The translations under genes and the position numbers were made by a program. The notes below the pieces were generated by a model, which worked only from the letters and a program-made list of their open reading frames with translations, was not told the DNA's origin and did not search any database. From positions 496,001 through 560,000 of the forward strand of contig JAQSDM010000005.1 of the NCBI GenBank assembly GCA_029945945.1: a stretch of 64,000 bases of DNA, read 5' to 3'. The stretch is from Algoriphagus sp. GTDB lineage: Bacteria; Bacteroidota; Bacteroidia; Cytophagales; Cyclobacteriaceae. Each line of letters opens with the position of its first letter. The first letter of the stretch is position 1. Positions 27,132 to 37,065 of the stretch are shown one piece after another.

Positions 27132-30100
27132 TTAATCACGATTTTTCCACTCGAAGTTGCAACAGAATTATCAGTTTCGGACTGGAGCGTTAGCTTGTAA
27201 ATATAAGTTCCTTTTGCTGGATATTTGGTTTGACTTTGGAAAAAAAACCAAGACAAATCGCTGATCACAGCCTCAGCTTTCACAAAACGAAAAGACTCAC
27301 TAAATAGTATTTGACCGTTTAGGTTGTAAACAGAAACTTCGGCCAGTAAGTTTTCTCCCGGACGATTATGTTCAAACTCAAAGTTACTTTCTGATTCTGC
27401 CGGATTTGGATAAGTTTTATGATTGAGAATTTGTAATCGATCACTCCCTTCTACAATTATTTCCTGCGAAAACACGCTGCCATTTCCCAAATTATCCCAA
27501 GCCCGGATTGTAATCAGATTTTTGCCTTCTCTCAATCCTGAAAGCTGTATAGAAAATGAACCTTCCTGATAACTTCCATTTAGCGCTCTGAATTTTTCAT
27601 TCAAGATGACTGGTTCATTATCATTAACCTGAATACTGAGTTCCTGACCAATTCCCAATCCGGAAATATTGATGCCACTGAGATCTGAAAGAGATGATTC
27701 AACTTTAATGCTTGTAGCAGCAAAAATTAAGGGTACCGAATTTTCCCCTTCAAAGAAAGCTTTGATTTCAGGACCAGTATTGTCAACAGGGATATTATCT
27801 CCGACACCGCCTATTATTGGCTTTTCTGATCCGAATGCTTCCCATGGAATATCGTTGCTTACGCCCAGAATCCTGATACTTCCTTCTCCGAAACTGTAAT
27901 TAATGTTTTTTGGAATAAGCATTCGCCCGGTCAGACTTCCATTTACGATCTGGCCGGATCCCCGAAATAATAATATTTTTTCTTCCTCAAATTCTGCAGA
28001 ACTGCTTTCATCACCAAGAGTTTTAGAGGTAGAAGGTTTGTCTCTAAGTTCAATTTCATAGGTTCCATTGAACCCGTCAATTTTGTTTCCGGTTTCCGGA
28101 TCAACTACCTCTGCATTGAACTGGACTTCCTGATAGGCAGAAAGGGTGTCCAGGGTTTGCTTTGTCTTTGGGTCTTCTAAAGAGGTTAGTCTGATTTTAT
28201 ATTCGGGAGCAGCCAGTTTCATGCTTGGATCTCCCAAAAGGCAAAAGTTTCGGTTCAGCGAACCATTCAAACTTCCATTTTTGGTGTTTTTGAAGATGCT
28301 TCCCAGATCCTGACTTTTTCCTTCGATGGTCCTGAACACCTCTTTGATAAATACTTCATTTAATAGAAAATTCACGCTGCTAAAAACCGGCCTTCCTGTT
28401 GTCAAAAGCCCGATTGCACCTTTATTTGGAGCGATTAAAAGCTCCTCGGCAGCGGACCGAATAAAGGGGCTGTCGTGCCTTCCAAACTCACAGGTGGCAG
28501 TCATCCAAAGGGCAAGTAGCTCTTGATTTGCCCAGTTTGGAATATCTGAAACTAAAAAAACCTCCTCTGCAGTAAGCGTGGTTTCGTTTCCATGGCCTAT
28601 GTAATTCAGCAGGAGGGTCCCTTCTTGCAGCGTTTTTTCAAGCGCGGATTTTGCCTCCGGAGAAGATTGGGTTGATCCGGATCTCAATTGCTCAAATCGG
28701 TCCAGATAAAGTTTGTTTTGAAGGAATTCGTTGTGATTTGTTTTGAGGAAATTCGCATGCACTTCCGAATCCCTTAAGTGAATGTTATTGTCAGCGTCAT
28801 CGGCAAATAAGGTGATTGACCGCTTCCAGTCTCCGGGCTTTGGATTGGTTTCGTATTGGATGATTTTGTCTACCACAATCAAAGCTTCCTGGGAATTGAT
28901 CACCGGAAGTCTTCCCACACCGATTTGCATGAGTTCATCACCTTCGCGGCTTTCTTCCCATTCTCCCTGACCCCAATCTATTAACCCATAATAATCGTCC
29001 GAACTGAAAGTGGTCAGGGGATTTAGACTATTTCGGCTTGTATAGATAGGGACAAGATTTGGTCTGCCACCAAGTTTTGCTTTGTAGTCAAAAGTGCCTT
29101 TGCCAAGAATTAAAACATTTTTCAATTTTTTCCCATAGTGAAAATGCCAGGCTATCAAATTTCGGATTGCATTTAAATCTGGATTTCCATAGCCAAAAGC
29201 ATCATAAATTTCCGGTAACACTGCAACTTCTGCGTAAATTCCTCTTGAGATTTTATGGATTCGAAGGTTTTCAGCTGCGGATTCCAGGATTTTTGGAGCG
29301 ATAATCAAAAGCTCCGGCCAGGAAGATTTATCTCTGAGCTGGTTTTCAACGAGGGTTAAACCAGTAATTGATTTCACTTCAGCCGAATTGAAGACTACCA
29401 GTTTCTCAGCGGTGATTTGATTTCCGTTGGAAAGATCCAATGGTTTTGGTTCGTAAAAATCAGAAATATTCCAGGCTGAAAGTTGGCCGTTCAGGCTCAA
29501 AGAAAACGAGGAAGATTGATCCGAAAGATAGATTCCTTCGGGAAGATTTTGACTTGAAAACGGGACTCCGATCGAAATTTCATCCAGATAGCCGGCACCG
29601 TTCTGATCAGAGCTTTGATAAGAAATCACGATTCGGTCTAGCTTGTTTCCAGTTGGTTTGAAATCAATTGCCACTGGTACTTCCCTTCCTTTCACTCCGT
29701 AAGTGCTGTTTGGGATTGGAGTAATTTCGGATTTGAAAATTTCCAAATCATCCGCTTTGAGTCCGATCTCAGAAGTCCCGAGGGATTTTCCCATTAATGT
29801 TCCAGCGATTTTCCAGGATGAAGAAATTGTGGACGTTGCTCTGATTGAAAACCCTTTCAATCCACCCGGGTTGACAGGTTTTGAATACCAGGTTCGTCCG
29901 GAGTTTAATAAATTATTCTCCTCTTCCTTTATGCTTTGCCAGCCGTAAAGGGTTGCCGATCCTGAATTTCCAGTAGATGCCTGAGTCGATGTAATCCTCT
30001 TCGGGTTGGTTTTCGTCCCAATCAGGAAGCTTAGAGAGTCTGAAAAAAGGTGATGTGAGTATTCAAATTGACCCTTTTCATTTTTGAAAACCTGATGAGG

Positions 30101-30379
30101 TCCGGTAAGGAAAAAGTAAAGGTTTCCATTTTTTTCCAAACCGGGGATTTCCTGCAAAACCAAATTTGAACTGTCCAAAAGCTGAGGGAGCATTCCCGGA
30201 TAGCCAAAAATCGCAACCTGATTCAGGTTTTGTGCTCCTGCTTGTTGGGCTTGGGCAGCTGTGATTTTGTAGACTCCTTCTTTGGAAACTTTGAATTTGA
30301 AATACTGGTTTTGAGCGCTGACTTTCTGTTGGAATAAGCAGCAGATTAAAAAGTAAAACCAGATCGTTTTGGATTTCAT
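27128..30379 (-). CDS. porU: Type IX secretion signal peptidase/sortase PorU
   Basis: This 1083-residue surface protease has an N-terminal signal peptide (FYFLICCLFQQKVSAQ). A gingipain-like C25 domain follows with catalytic His596 in NYIGHGNE and Cys630 in TATCEFGRH. It ends with a T9SS sorting domain (TYPNPAESESNFEFEH...VSVYNLNGQILF...YIYKLTL). PorU cleaves C-terminal sorting signals of secreted cargo and links them to lipopolysaccharide, in complex with PorV. The gene overlaps pssA upstream and porV downstream by 4 bases each, so translation is coupled. Confidence 0.96.
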   Translation of the reverse strand: MKSKTIWFYFLICCLFQQKVSAQNQYFKFKVSKEGVYKITAAQAQQAGAQNLNQVAIFGYPGMLPQLLDSSNLVLQEIPGLEKNGNLYFFLTGPHQVFKNEKGQFEYSHHLFSDSLSFLIGTKTNPKRITSTQASTGNSGSATLYGWQSIKEEENNLLNSGRTWYSKPVNPGGLKGFSIRATSTISSSWKIAGTLMGKSLGTSEIGLKADDLEIFKSEITPIPNSTYGVKGREVPVAIDFKPTGNKLDRIVISYQSSDQNGAGYLDEISIGVPFSSQNLPEGIYLSDQSSSFSLSLNGQLSAWNISDFYEPKPLDLSNGNQITAEKLVVFNSAEVKSITGLTLVENQLRDKSSWPELLIIAPKILESAAENLRIHKISRGIYAEVAVLPEIYDAFGYGNPDLNAIRNLIAWHFHYGKKLKNVLILGKGTFDYKAKLGGRPNLVPIYTSRNSLNPLTTFSSDDYYGLIDWGQGEWEESREGDELMQIGVGRLPVINSQEALIVVDKIIQYETNPKPGDWKRSITLFADDADNNIHLRDSEVHANFLKTNHNEFLQNKLYLDRFEQLRSGSTQSSPEAKSALEKTLQEGTLLLNYIGHGNETTLTAEEVFLVSDIPNWANQELLALWMTATCEFGRHDSPFIRSAAEELLIAPNKGAIGLLTTGRPVFSSVNFLLNEVFIKEVFRTIEGKSQDLGSIFKNTKNGSLNGSLNRNFCLLGDPSMKLAAPEYKIRLTSLEDPKTKQTLDTLSAYQEVQFNAEVVDPETGNKIDGFNGTYEIELRDKPSTSKTLGDESSSAEFEEEKILLFRGSGQIVNGSLTGRMLIPKNINYSFGEGSIRILGVSNDIPWEAFGSEKPIIGGVGDNIPVDNTGPEIKAFFEGENSVPLIFAATSIKVESSLSDLSGINISGLGIGQELSIQVNDNEPVILNEKFRALNGSYQEGSFSIQLSGLREGKNLITIRAWDNLGNGSVFSQEIIVEGSDRLQILNHKTYPNPAESESNFEFEHNRPGENLLAEVSVYNLNGQILFSESFRFVKAEAVISDLSWFFFQSQTKYPAKGTYIYKLTLQSETDNSVATSSGKIVIK

Positions 30380-31068
30380 TCCTTCGCTTTACTGTTTTCG
30401 ATAATTGACAATCCTATATACGCCAGGATTATCAGTGGGATGCCTGCAAGTCCGAGCCAAAGGAAAATTCCCAATGCGAGTCCTACAAGAGCATACCTGA
30501 ATACATTTTGTGAAAAGGAAAAGTTTTTGAATTTGAGTGCGATCAGCGGAATTTCAGCAAGAAGCAAGATTGAGAAAACCCAGGCTATAATCACAAGGAC
30601 CCACGGAGAGGTTAAAATTTCACCCAACCTTGGCCAATGGATTGCGAGTTGAGGCAGCGTGCTTATGAATAACGCATTTGCAGGAGTAGGAAGTCCAATG
30701 AACCGATCTGATTGCCGGGTATCCAGATTGAATTTGGCCAATCGGAAGGCCGAAAGCATGGGTACAATTAAGGTAAGATAAGGAACCCACTCCGAGGACG
30801 AGTAGGTTTTGGCCATCATAAACAGGATGACTCCCGGCAGAACTCCAAATGAAACCACATCTGCGAGAGAATCAAGTTGCTTTCCCATCTCACTTTGAAC
30901 TTTGAGCAGGCGAGCTGCCAAGCCATCGATGAAGTCAAAAAAAGCGGCTAAAAGGACGAAATAAGCACCTGAAACAATATCTCCATCCAATACTCTGATG
31001 ATTCCGATCACTCCAACCAAGAGATTGAGAAGCGTGACCGCATTTGGAATTTGAGCTTTAATTTTCAA
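30376..31068 (-). CDS. pssA: CDP-diacylglycerol--serine O-phosphatidyltransferase
   Basis: This 230-residue inner-membrane enzyme has the CDP-alcohol phosphotransferase motif DG-x2-AR-x8-G-x3-D-x3-D, read as DGLAARLL...GKQLDSLAD. About seven hydrophobic helices follow the pattern of the family. It makes phosphatidylserine, the precursor of phosphatidylethanolamine. The gene lies between an MBL hydrolase and porU with 4-base overlaps on both sides. Confidence 0.96.
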   Translation of the reverse strand: MKIKAQIPNAVTLLNLLVGVIGIIRVLDGDIVSGAYFVLLAAFFDFIDGLAARLLKVQSEMGKQLDSLADVVSFGVLPGVILFMMAKTYSSSEWVPYLTLIVPMLSAFRLAKFNLDTRQSDRFIGLPTPANALFISTLPQLAIHWPRLGEILTSPWVLVIIAWVFSILLLAEIPLIALKFKNFSFSQNVFRYALVGLALGIFLWLGLAGIPLIILAYIGLSIIENSKAKE

Positions 31069-31718
31069 TAGGTCGCTTGTTTGCCCACGAATGGGTTGTG
31101 AATTTTTTCAAATGAAATGTTGGTTTCCGGACCATGTCCGGAAAAAATGATCGTTTCATCAGGAAGGGTGAAAAGTTCGGATTTAATCTTCTTCAACAGG
31201 AGTTCGTGATTTCCTCCTGGAAGATCGGTACGCCCTATACTACCGCGAAACAGGGTGTCGCCGGCTATACATCTTTTTGAAGGCTCATGGTAAAATACCA
31301 CGTGGCCAGGAGCATGTCCCGGGACGAAGAGGACTTTCAATTCTTCATTGCCTGCCATAATGGATTCTCCTTCAGCCAAAAAACCATCCGGTTCTGCAGA
31401 TTCAAATCCTGAAAATCCATAATTAGGTGCATAAACTTCAACAGATTTCAGAACTGAAATTTCGTTGCGATGAATCAATAGCGGAATTCCGAAAGTTCGT
31501 TTAGCCCAGGCATTTCCTAAAACATGGTCAATATGGCAATGCGTGTTCAGTAAATGGGTAAGATGAATTCCGTTAGTTTCAATAAAATCTTGCAGTTCAG
31601 ATTTTTCCCGGTTTTCAAAACAACCCGGGTCAATCAATACACCCTCACCTGATTCGTCATAGGCGAGATAAGTGTTTTCTTGAAAAGGGTTGAAGGTAAA
31701 GGACTTAATATGAAGCAT
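31065..31718 (-). CDS. MBL-fold metallo-hydrolase, glyoxalase II-like
   Basis: This 217-residue protein has the metallo-beta-lactamase motifs THCHIDHVLGN, FVPGHAPGHV, IAGDTLF and IFSGHGPETN, all of which bind two metals. Small stand-alone members hydrolyse thioesters such as S-lactoylglutathione or related substrates. The end of the gene overlaps pssA by 4 bases, making it the first gene of the operon leading to porU and porV. It is divergent from an FAD oxidoreductase, with only 55 bases between the starts. Confidence 0.9.
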   Translation of the reverse strand: MLHIKSFTFNPFQENTYLAYDESGEGVLIDPGCFENREKSELQDFIETNGIHLTHLLNTHCHIDHVLGNAWAKRTFGIPLLIHRNEISVLKSVEVYAPNYGFSGFESAEPDGFLAEGESIMAGNEELKVLFVPGHAPGHVVFYHEPSKRCIAGDTLFRGSIGRTDLPGGNHELLLKKIKSELFTLPDETIIFSGHGPETNISFEKIHNPFVGKQATY

Positions 31719-31773
31719 TGGAAATGTCTGTTGAGAGGAAACAAAATAAGGAATTATACCTTTAATTTGGGCT

Positions 31774-32820
31774 ATGGAAATTGATTTTTTGCTGATAGGC
31801 CAAGGTTTGGCAGGAACCGCATTAGGTTACCGATTGAAGCAAGCTGGTAAGAAAATCAGGATTATAGATTTGCCTCAGGAAAATAAATCAAGCAGGGTAG
31901 CAGCCGGATTATATAATCCTGTGACCGGCCGAAAAATGGTCAAGACGTGGAATGCTGACATTCTTTTTCCTGAAATAGAGCCGTTTTACAAGGAATTGGA
32001 AGAAGTAACCGGGCAAAAGTTTTTGCTTGAGCAGGCGATTTACAGACCTTTTGTCACTATTGAAGAGCAAAATGAATGGATGGGGAATAGTTCGGATCCG
32101 TCCTTTGCGCAGTATCTGGAAAAAATCTTTACGCATTCCCAGTCAGAGTTTATCAAAGATCCATTCGGCGGGGTTTTGCTTCGCAATTCGGGGTGGTTGA
32201 ATATCAATGTAATGCTGGATGCGATGGGAGCGTATTTCGGAGAAGATCTTATTGCAGATCGATTTGCAGAGGAAGAACTGATTTGGAATAATGATGCCTG
32301 GGCATATCGGGAATTTCAGTTCAAATCCATCGTTTATTGCAATGGATTGGGAGCGATGCAGTCCCGTTTTTTTGGAGGACTTCCTTTTGCACCGGTGAAA
32401 GGCGAGATTTTGGAGGTTAAGCAAGAATTTTGTCCTGATTATATCCTAAACAGGGGAGTTTTCAGAGTACATCTTGGGAAACAAATTCACAGGGTTGGGT
32501 CGACTTACACAAAGCATGATTTGGACCAGGGACCAACTGAATCTGCAAAAAAGGAGATTTTGGAACGATTGATTGAATTAGTAAAATCACCCGTGAAAGA
32601 GCTAATAAGTCATAAAACCGGAATCCGGCCAGCGACCCGCGACAGAAAACCGTTTTTGGGAAAACATCCGAAAGAGCAAAGCGTTTACATATTCGATGGA
32701 TTTGGGGCTAAAGGAGTTTCTTTAATTCCCCATTACAGTAAAATGATGAAAAATCACCTTCTTGATCAAAATCCAATCAATAAAGAAGTGGACATCGAAC
32801 GGTATTTTAATTATATTTAA
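31774..32820 (+). CDS. FAD-dependent oxidoreductase (DAO/MnmC-like)
   Basis: This 348-residue protein starts with the FAD Rossmann motif FLLIGQGLAGTALGYRLKQA. It continues with RVAAGLYNPVTGRKMVKTW, the substrate-side FAPVKGEIL and the late GIRPATRDRKPFLG and FDGFGAKGVSLIPHY, which are usual in the MnmC C-terminal and DAO groups. The pattern NPVTGRKMV is shared with tRNA-modifying MnmC, but the methyltransferase half is missing. Substrate unknown. The next gene starts 21 bases later and may be co-transcribed. Confidence 0.85.
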   Translation: MEIDFLLIGQGLAGTALGYRLKQAGKKIRIIDLPQENKSSRVAAGLYNPVTGRKMVKTWNADILFPEIEPFYKELEEVTGQKFLLEQAIYRPFVTIEEQNEWMGNSSDPSFAQYLEKIFTHSQSEFIKDPFGGVLLRNSGWLNINVMLDAMGAYFGEDLIADRFAEEELIWNNDAWAYREFQFKSIVYCNGLGAMQSRFFGGLPFAPVKGEILEVKQEFCPDYILNRGVFRVHLGKQIHRVGSTYTKHDLDQGPTESAKKEILERLIELVKSPVKELISHKTGIRPATRDRKPFLGKHPKEQSVYIFDGFGAKGVSLIPHYSKMMKNHLLDQNPINKEVDIERYFNYI

Positions 32821-32841
32821 AGACATCTTTCAGCGAATCGA

Positions 32842-35800
32842 ATGCGATATTATTTATTTCGAATAGTAGTTTTTGCTGGGTTATGGTTCAACTCATTTTT
32901 TGCCTTAGCCCAATTTGATCAGGAGCGTTTTGGTAAGAACAGAGTTCAGCACCAGCAATTCGAATGGTATTTTTATTCTTCCAATAATTTCGAAGTATAC
33001 TACTACGATCGAGGGGGACCTAATGCTAAAATGGCTATAGAATTCATTGAGGAGGAGTTTGACAGACTCACTCAAATGATTGGCTATGTGGCCTATACCA
33101 AACCGAAAATTTATATTTACAATTCACCGGAAGAACTTCTACAAAGCAATCTTAACCTCAATAAGGAACAATATAACGAGGATGGCCAGACCACCTTCAG
33201 CAGATTGATTGCGGAGGTTTCGTATAAAGGGCAGGTAGATTTATTCAAAGAGGATTTGTTGTATGCAACCTCCAAGGTCATTATTGAGGAGATGCTTTAT
33301 GGTTCTTCAGGTGCTGATGCTTTTCAATCCAACCTAATCAACAACTTTCCGGATTGGTATGTTGACGGTATCGCTCTTTACTTGGCAAAAGGCTGGAGTA
33401 GGGAAATGGATGACTACATCAGACATTATTTTCAAGGAGACGATGAGCAGAAAATTTTAAAGCTAAAAAAACACGAAGCTGGTTTGGTAGGCCAGTCAAT
33501 TTGGAATTACATCTCTGAGCGGTATGGAAGAAGGTATATTTCCAGTATTTTAAACCTATCCAGAATCAATCGAAATGAAGAAAATAGTATCGCAAATACG
33601 GTAGGTCTTAATTATAAGACCTTTACCGAAGAATGGAAAAAATATTACTCCGGAATCAATCAGCAGGTATTTAACAATTTCAAAGATGTAAATGCCGGAG
33701 CTTCGGTTGCATCCACTTCACCAAGAGTTTTGGGTGAAATCAATGATATTAAATTTAGCCCCGATGGACTTCTGCTTGCTTATGTTTTAAACAATGGTGG
33801 CAAATTTAAAGTACAAGTCAGGGATTTGTCTGCTGGGACCGACAGAACAGTATTTCAGGGAGGGACAGTTTATGAAGATCAGGAAGCAAATTTTCAGTCT
33901 CCGGTAATTGCCTGGAGAGATTCTGCAAACATTGCGATTGCATCCTTTAAAAGCGGTACTTCAACCCTCAGACTGAGATCCATTGACGGGACTAATCAGG
34001 ATAAGATTTTTCTTAGAAACATCACTCAAATATTGAGTTTGGATTTTAACAGCACGGGTAAGAACATGGTACTCTCTGCTATTTCTAATGGAAAGACTGA
34101 TATATACACACTCAATACCCGAGGTCAGGGAAAAAGACTTACTAACGATTCCTTTGATGATTTGACCCCGATGTTCCTGAATGATTCTACAATCATTTAT
34201 TCTTCAAATTTCAGTAAGGTTGCGGATTCATTGGCTGCAAAACCTATGGAATTGAAGGGTTATTCTAATAATTATAACCTGTTCATTGCAGAGGTTCGAG
34301 ACACAGTTGTTTTCAATCAGCTTACTAATTCCAATAGTAAAAACATTTTGCCGAGAAGGCTGAACAGTAATAACCTAGTCTACATAAGTGATCTGAGCGG
34401 TATCAATAACCTGATGAGATTGAATATTGGGAATCAGGTTTCAAACCAAATTTCTGCTTTCAATAAAAGTATAGAAGCCTTTGATGTGAGCAGCAGAATG
34501 GGTCGCATAGCATATTCTGTCAGAGATGGAAGAGAGAGTTTTTTGGTGGTTGAGGGATTTTCAAATGCAGATCAATTCACTCCAAGTACTCCAAGAATCC
34601 AATTGGCTCAGGCCAAGGGTCTGAATGAGCGCTTGGCGGCAAGAAGGCTGATGGAACAAAAACAGGCAGAGGCTAATAAACCGACTGTTGTTGCACCACC
34701 ACAGGTAAATGCTCCTCCTGTGAAGGCCGATACAACTTCAAAAAGCGCTACCTCATCAATAAGTTTGGAACGCTTGAGATTTCAGTCAAAGAAAGGTCTT
34801 GACACGGAAAACTATACGTTTGATACACTTCCCAACCCTGCATTAGCAAAAGCAGCTGAGCCTACTCAAGAGAATAGCAGAGTTAATCTTCTGGAAACTT
34901 TCAGAAAGCAGAGCCTTCAGAAAAGAGTGACCGGACCAAAAGAAATGGAGCCCCAGTTTTTCATAAATAATGTCAATACCCGATTTATAGTCGACCCACT
35001 TCGAGGGTTTGGATTAAACCTGACAGGAAAAATGACTGATTTGCTGGATAATCATTCTTTTTCTGCAGGTTTGACGACATCTCTGGATTTTAGCTCAGGT
35101 GGAGATTTGTTTTTTGAATATGAATACTTGAAGAGCAGAATTGACTTTAGAGGAAGGTTTGACCGAAAAACAATCAATATTTCAGAGGGAGATATTACTT
35201 TTCAGAAGTATGTTCTGACCAAAGTGGAGGCCGGTTTTTCCTATCCTTTGAATGTAAATGCCAGAGTAACATTTGCTCCTTTTATTGCTAAAACCCAGTA
35301 TTTTAACCAAAATCCTGATTCTTTGATATTGGGTAAAGACCCTGATCAAAACAGATATGATGTTAATTACGTCGGAGGGAAAGCTGAAATTGTCTATGAC
35401 AGGACCCATCAGCTTGAGTTATATGCTCAGGCAGGATTCAAAGGAAAAATTGGATTTACTCATTATCAGGGATTGAATCATGGGGACAGATCCTTTAGCA
35501 ACTTTTACCTTGATCTGAGAAATTATCAGCGAATTCATAAGAACATAATATTCGCAACTAAACTCTATGCCGGATCATTCATGGGCAATAATCCCCAGTC
35601 TTATCTTGTTGGAGGAATGGATAACTGGATGTTTAACGAGTTTTATCAGCCCCCTTCAAACAGGCCTGAAGAATCTCCGATCAGGAACCCGAATGGGGTT
35701 GAAAACTCCAATATTCTGTTTGCTGACTTCACGGATTTGAGAGGATATGACTATGACGAGATTCGTGGTAGAAATGTGATTACATTTTCCAGTGAATTAA

Positions 35801-36135
35801 GAATCCCATTATTTTCTTACCTGACGAGGGGAAATATTACTTCAAATTTCGTTCGTAACTTCCAGTTGGTAGGATTTTATGACATAGGTTCAGCATGGAA
35901 TGATTCAGCGCCATGGGAGAGGGTGAACGACCAAAATACGGAGGTAATTAATACAGAGGGGTCACCTTTTGTAATCACCCTGAACAATTTCAATAATCCC
36001 TGGCTGCAAAGTTATGGAGCAGGACTAAGAACTGTACTTCTGAACTATTATGTCAAATTCGATATGGCGAGGCCTGTTCGAAATTATGAGTCAGAAGATT
36101 TGAAGTTCTATGTAACTTTGGGTTTCAATTTCTAA
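32842..36135 (+). CDS. Exported propeller/beta-barrel protein with a degenerate metalloprotease-like domain
   Basis: This 1097-residue protein has a signal peptide (IVVFAGLWFNSFFALAQ). The first part (about 40-200) resembles peptidase MA-like gluzincins. However, the zinc site reads VIIEEMLYG (I148-L152) instead of HExxH, and the third-ligand region is FPDWYVDGIALY, Asp instead of Glu. A PD40/TolB-like propeller follows (about 290-580, with FSPDGLLLAYV and repeated units). After a proline-rich linker comes a C-terminal Omp85/D15-like barrel (VITFSSELRIPLF...LVGFYDIGSAW...YVTLGFNF). It probably sits in the outer membrane. Function unknown; a substrate-binding or assembly scaffold is plausible. 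Confidence 0.8.
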   Translation: MRYYLFRIVVFAGLWFNSFFALAQFDQERFGKNRVQHQQFEWYFYSSNNFEVYYYDRGGPNAKMAIEFIEEEFDRLTQMIGYVAYTKPKIYIYNSPEELLQSNLNLNKEQYNEDGQTTFSRLIAEVSYKGQVDLFKEDLLYATSKVIIEEMLYGSSGADAFQSNLINNFPDWYVDGIALYLAKGWSREMDDYIRHYFQGDDEQKILKLKKHEAGLVGQSIWNYISERYGRRYISSILNLSRINRNEENSIANTVGLNYKTFTEEWKKYYSGINQQVFNNFKDVNAGASVASTSPRVLGEINDIKFSPDGLLLAYVLNNGGKFKVQVRDLSAGTDRTVFQGGTVYEDQEANFQSPVIAWRDSANIAIASFKSGTSTLRLRSIDGTNQDKIFLRNITQILSLDFNSTGKNMVLSAISNGKTDIYTLNTRGQGKRLTNDSFDDLTPMFLNDSTIIYSSNFSKVADSLAAKPMELKGYSNNYNLFIAEVRDTVVFNQLTNSNSKNILPRRLNSNNLVYISDLSGINNLMRLNIGNQVSNQISAFNKSIEAFDVSSRMGRIAYSVRDGRESFLVVEGFSNADQFTPSTPRIQLAQAKGLNERLAARRLMEQKQAEANKPTVVAPPQVNAPPVKADTTSKSATSSISLERLRFQSKKGLDTENYTFDTLPNPALAKAAEPTQENSRVNLLETFRKQSLQKRVTGPKEMEPQFFINNVNTRFIVDPLRGFGLNLTGKMTDLLDNHSFSAGLTTSLDFSSGGDLFFEYEYLKSRIDFRGRFDRKTINISEGDITFQKYVLTKVEAGFSYPLNVNARVTFAPFIAKTQYFNQNPDSLILGKDPDQNRYDVNYVGGKAEIVYDRTHQLELYAQAGFKGKIGFTHYQGLNHGDRSFSNFYLDLRNYQRIHKNIIFATKLYAGSFMGNNPQSYLVGGMDNWMFNEFYQPPSNRPEESPIRNPNGVENSNILFADFTDLRGYDYDEIRGRNVITFSSELRIPLFSYLTRGNITSNFVRNFQLVGFYDIGSAWNDSAPWERVNDQNTEVINTEGSPFVITLNNFNNPWLQSYGAGLRTVLLNYYVKFDMARPVRNYESEDLKFYVTLGFNF

Positions 36136-36149
36136 CTCCCCAACCCTCT

Positions 36150-37031
36150 ATGATTAAATCAATGACCGGATTCGGCAACGCCGGATTTGAGGACGAGCGC
36201 ATGATGATTCATGTTGAAGTCAAGTCGCTCAACTCAAAATTTTTGGATCTTTCAATCCGTAGTCCAAGACAATTTTCTGATAAAGAACATGAAATCCGCA
36301 ATTTAGTGCAGTCAGTTCTTGATAGGGGAAAAGTCAGTGTCATGATTGATTTCTTTCCGAAATCAGCCACAGAATTACCGGTGAATATTAATGAGGACTT
36401 GTTCAAGGCTGTTTACCAAAAATTCAAAGCACTTGCTGATTCTGTAAATGATAATTCTCAAGACTTGTTCAAGCTTGCCCTTCAGGCTCCGAATGTAATG
36501 AGTGCTATTGCAGGTGAGCCAAAAGACGAAGAGGAAGAATGGAATCAGGTGAAAAAGATTTTAGAGGAAGCCTTGCAAAAATGTGAAGGATTCCGACAGG
36601 ACGAGGGAAATTCCCTTGAACTTAAACTGAAAGAAAATATTGATCATATCGAAGCAGGATTGACCAGAATCAAAGAAGAGGAAGGCGGACGAAAAGAGAG
36701 AATCAAGCAGAAAATCAGAAACCATTTCAGCGAATGGCTTGACGAAAACTCATTTGATGCGAATCGCTTTGAGCAGGAATTGATTTACTATTTCGAAAAG
36801 CTCGATATCAATGAAGAATTGGTCAGGCTTGATACCCACCTTAAATATTTCTCCAAATCAATGAAAGATGACAGTAGCCAGGGTAAAAAACTCGGGTTCA
36901 TTTCTCAGGAGATTGGTCGAGAAATCAATACGATCGGTTCAAAAGCGAATGATGCAGGGATTCAGAAATATGTGATTCTGATGAAAGATGAACTGGAAAA
37001 GATTAAGGAGCAATCCATGAATGTGTTATAA
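36150..37031 (+). CDS. YicC/YloC-family endoribonuclease
   Basis: This 293-residue protein has the two conserved ends of the family. The N-terminal domain begins with IKSMTGFGNA and VEVKSLNSKFLDL. The C-terminal DUF1732 ends with DTHLKYF, GKKLGFISQEIGREINTIGSKAND. In E. coli YicC is a Mn-dependent endoribonuclease. The gene is 14 bases after the barrel protein, so co-transcription is likely. A terminator begins at the stop codon. Confidence 0.95.
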   Translation: MIKSMTGFGNAGFEDERMMIHVEVKSLNSKFLDLSIRSPRQFSDKEHEIRNLVQSVLDRGKVSVMIDFFPKSATELPVNINEDLFKAVYQKFKALADSVNDNSQDLFKLALQAPNVMSAIAGEPKDEEEEWNQVKKILEEALQKCEGFRQDEGNSLELKLKENIDHIEAGLTRIKEEEGGRKERIKQKIRNHFSEWLDENSFDANRFEQELIYYFEKLDINEELVRLDTHLKYFSKSMKDDSSQGKKLGFISQEIGREINTIGSKANDAGIQKYVILMKDELEKIKEQSMNVL

Positions 37032-37055
37032 AAAAGAGGCTTCAAGCCCCTTTTT
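37031..37055 (+). terminator. Intrinsic terminator after the YicC gene
   Basis: Stem AAAAAGAGGC/GCCCCTTTTT with one A-C mismatch and a TTCAA loop, followed by a T-rich run. It also separates the convergent deacylase gene. Confidence 0.7.
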
Positions 37056-37065
37056 CTTTGAAAGA

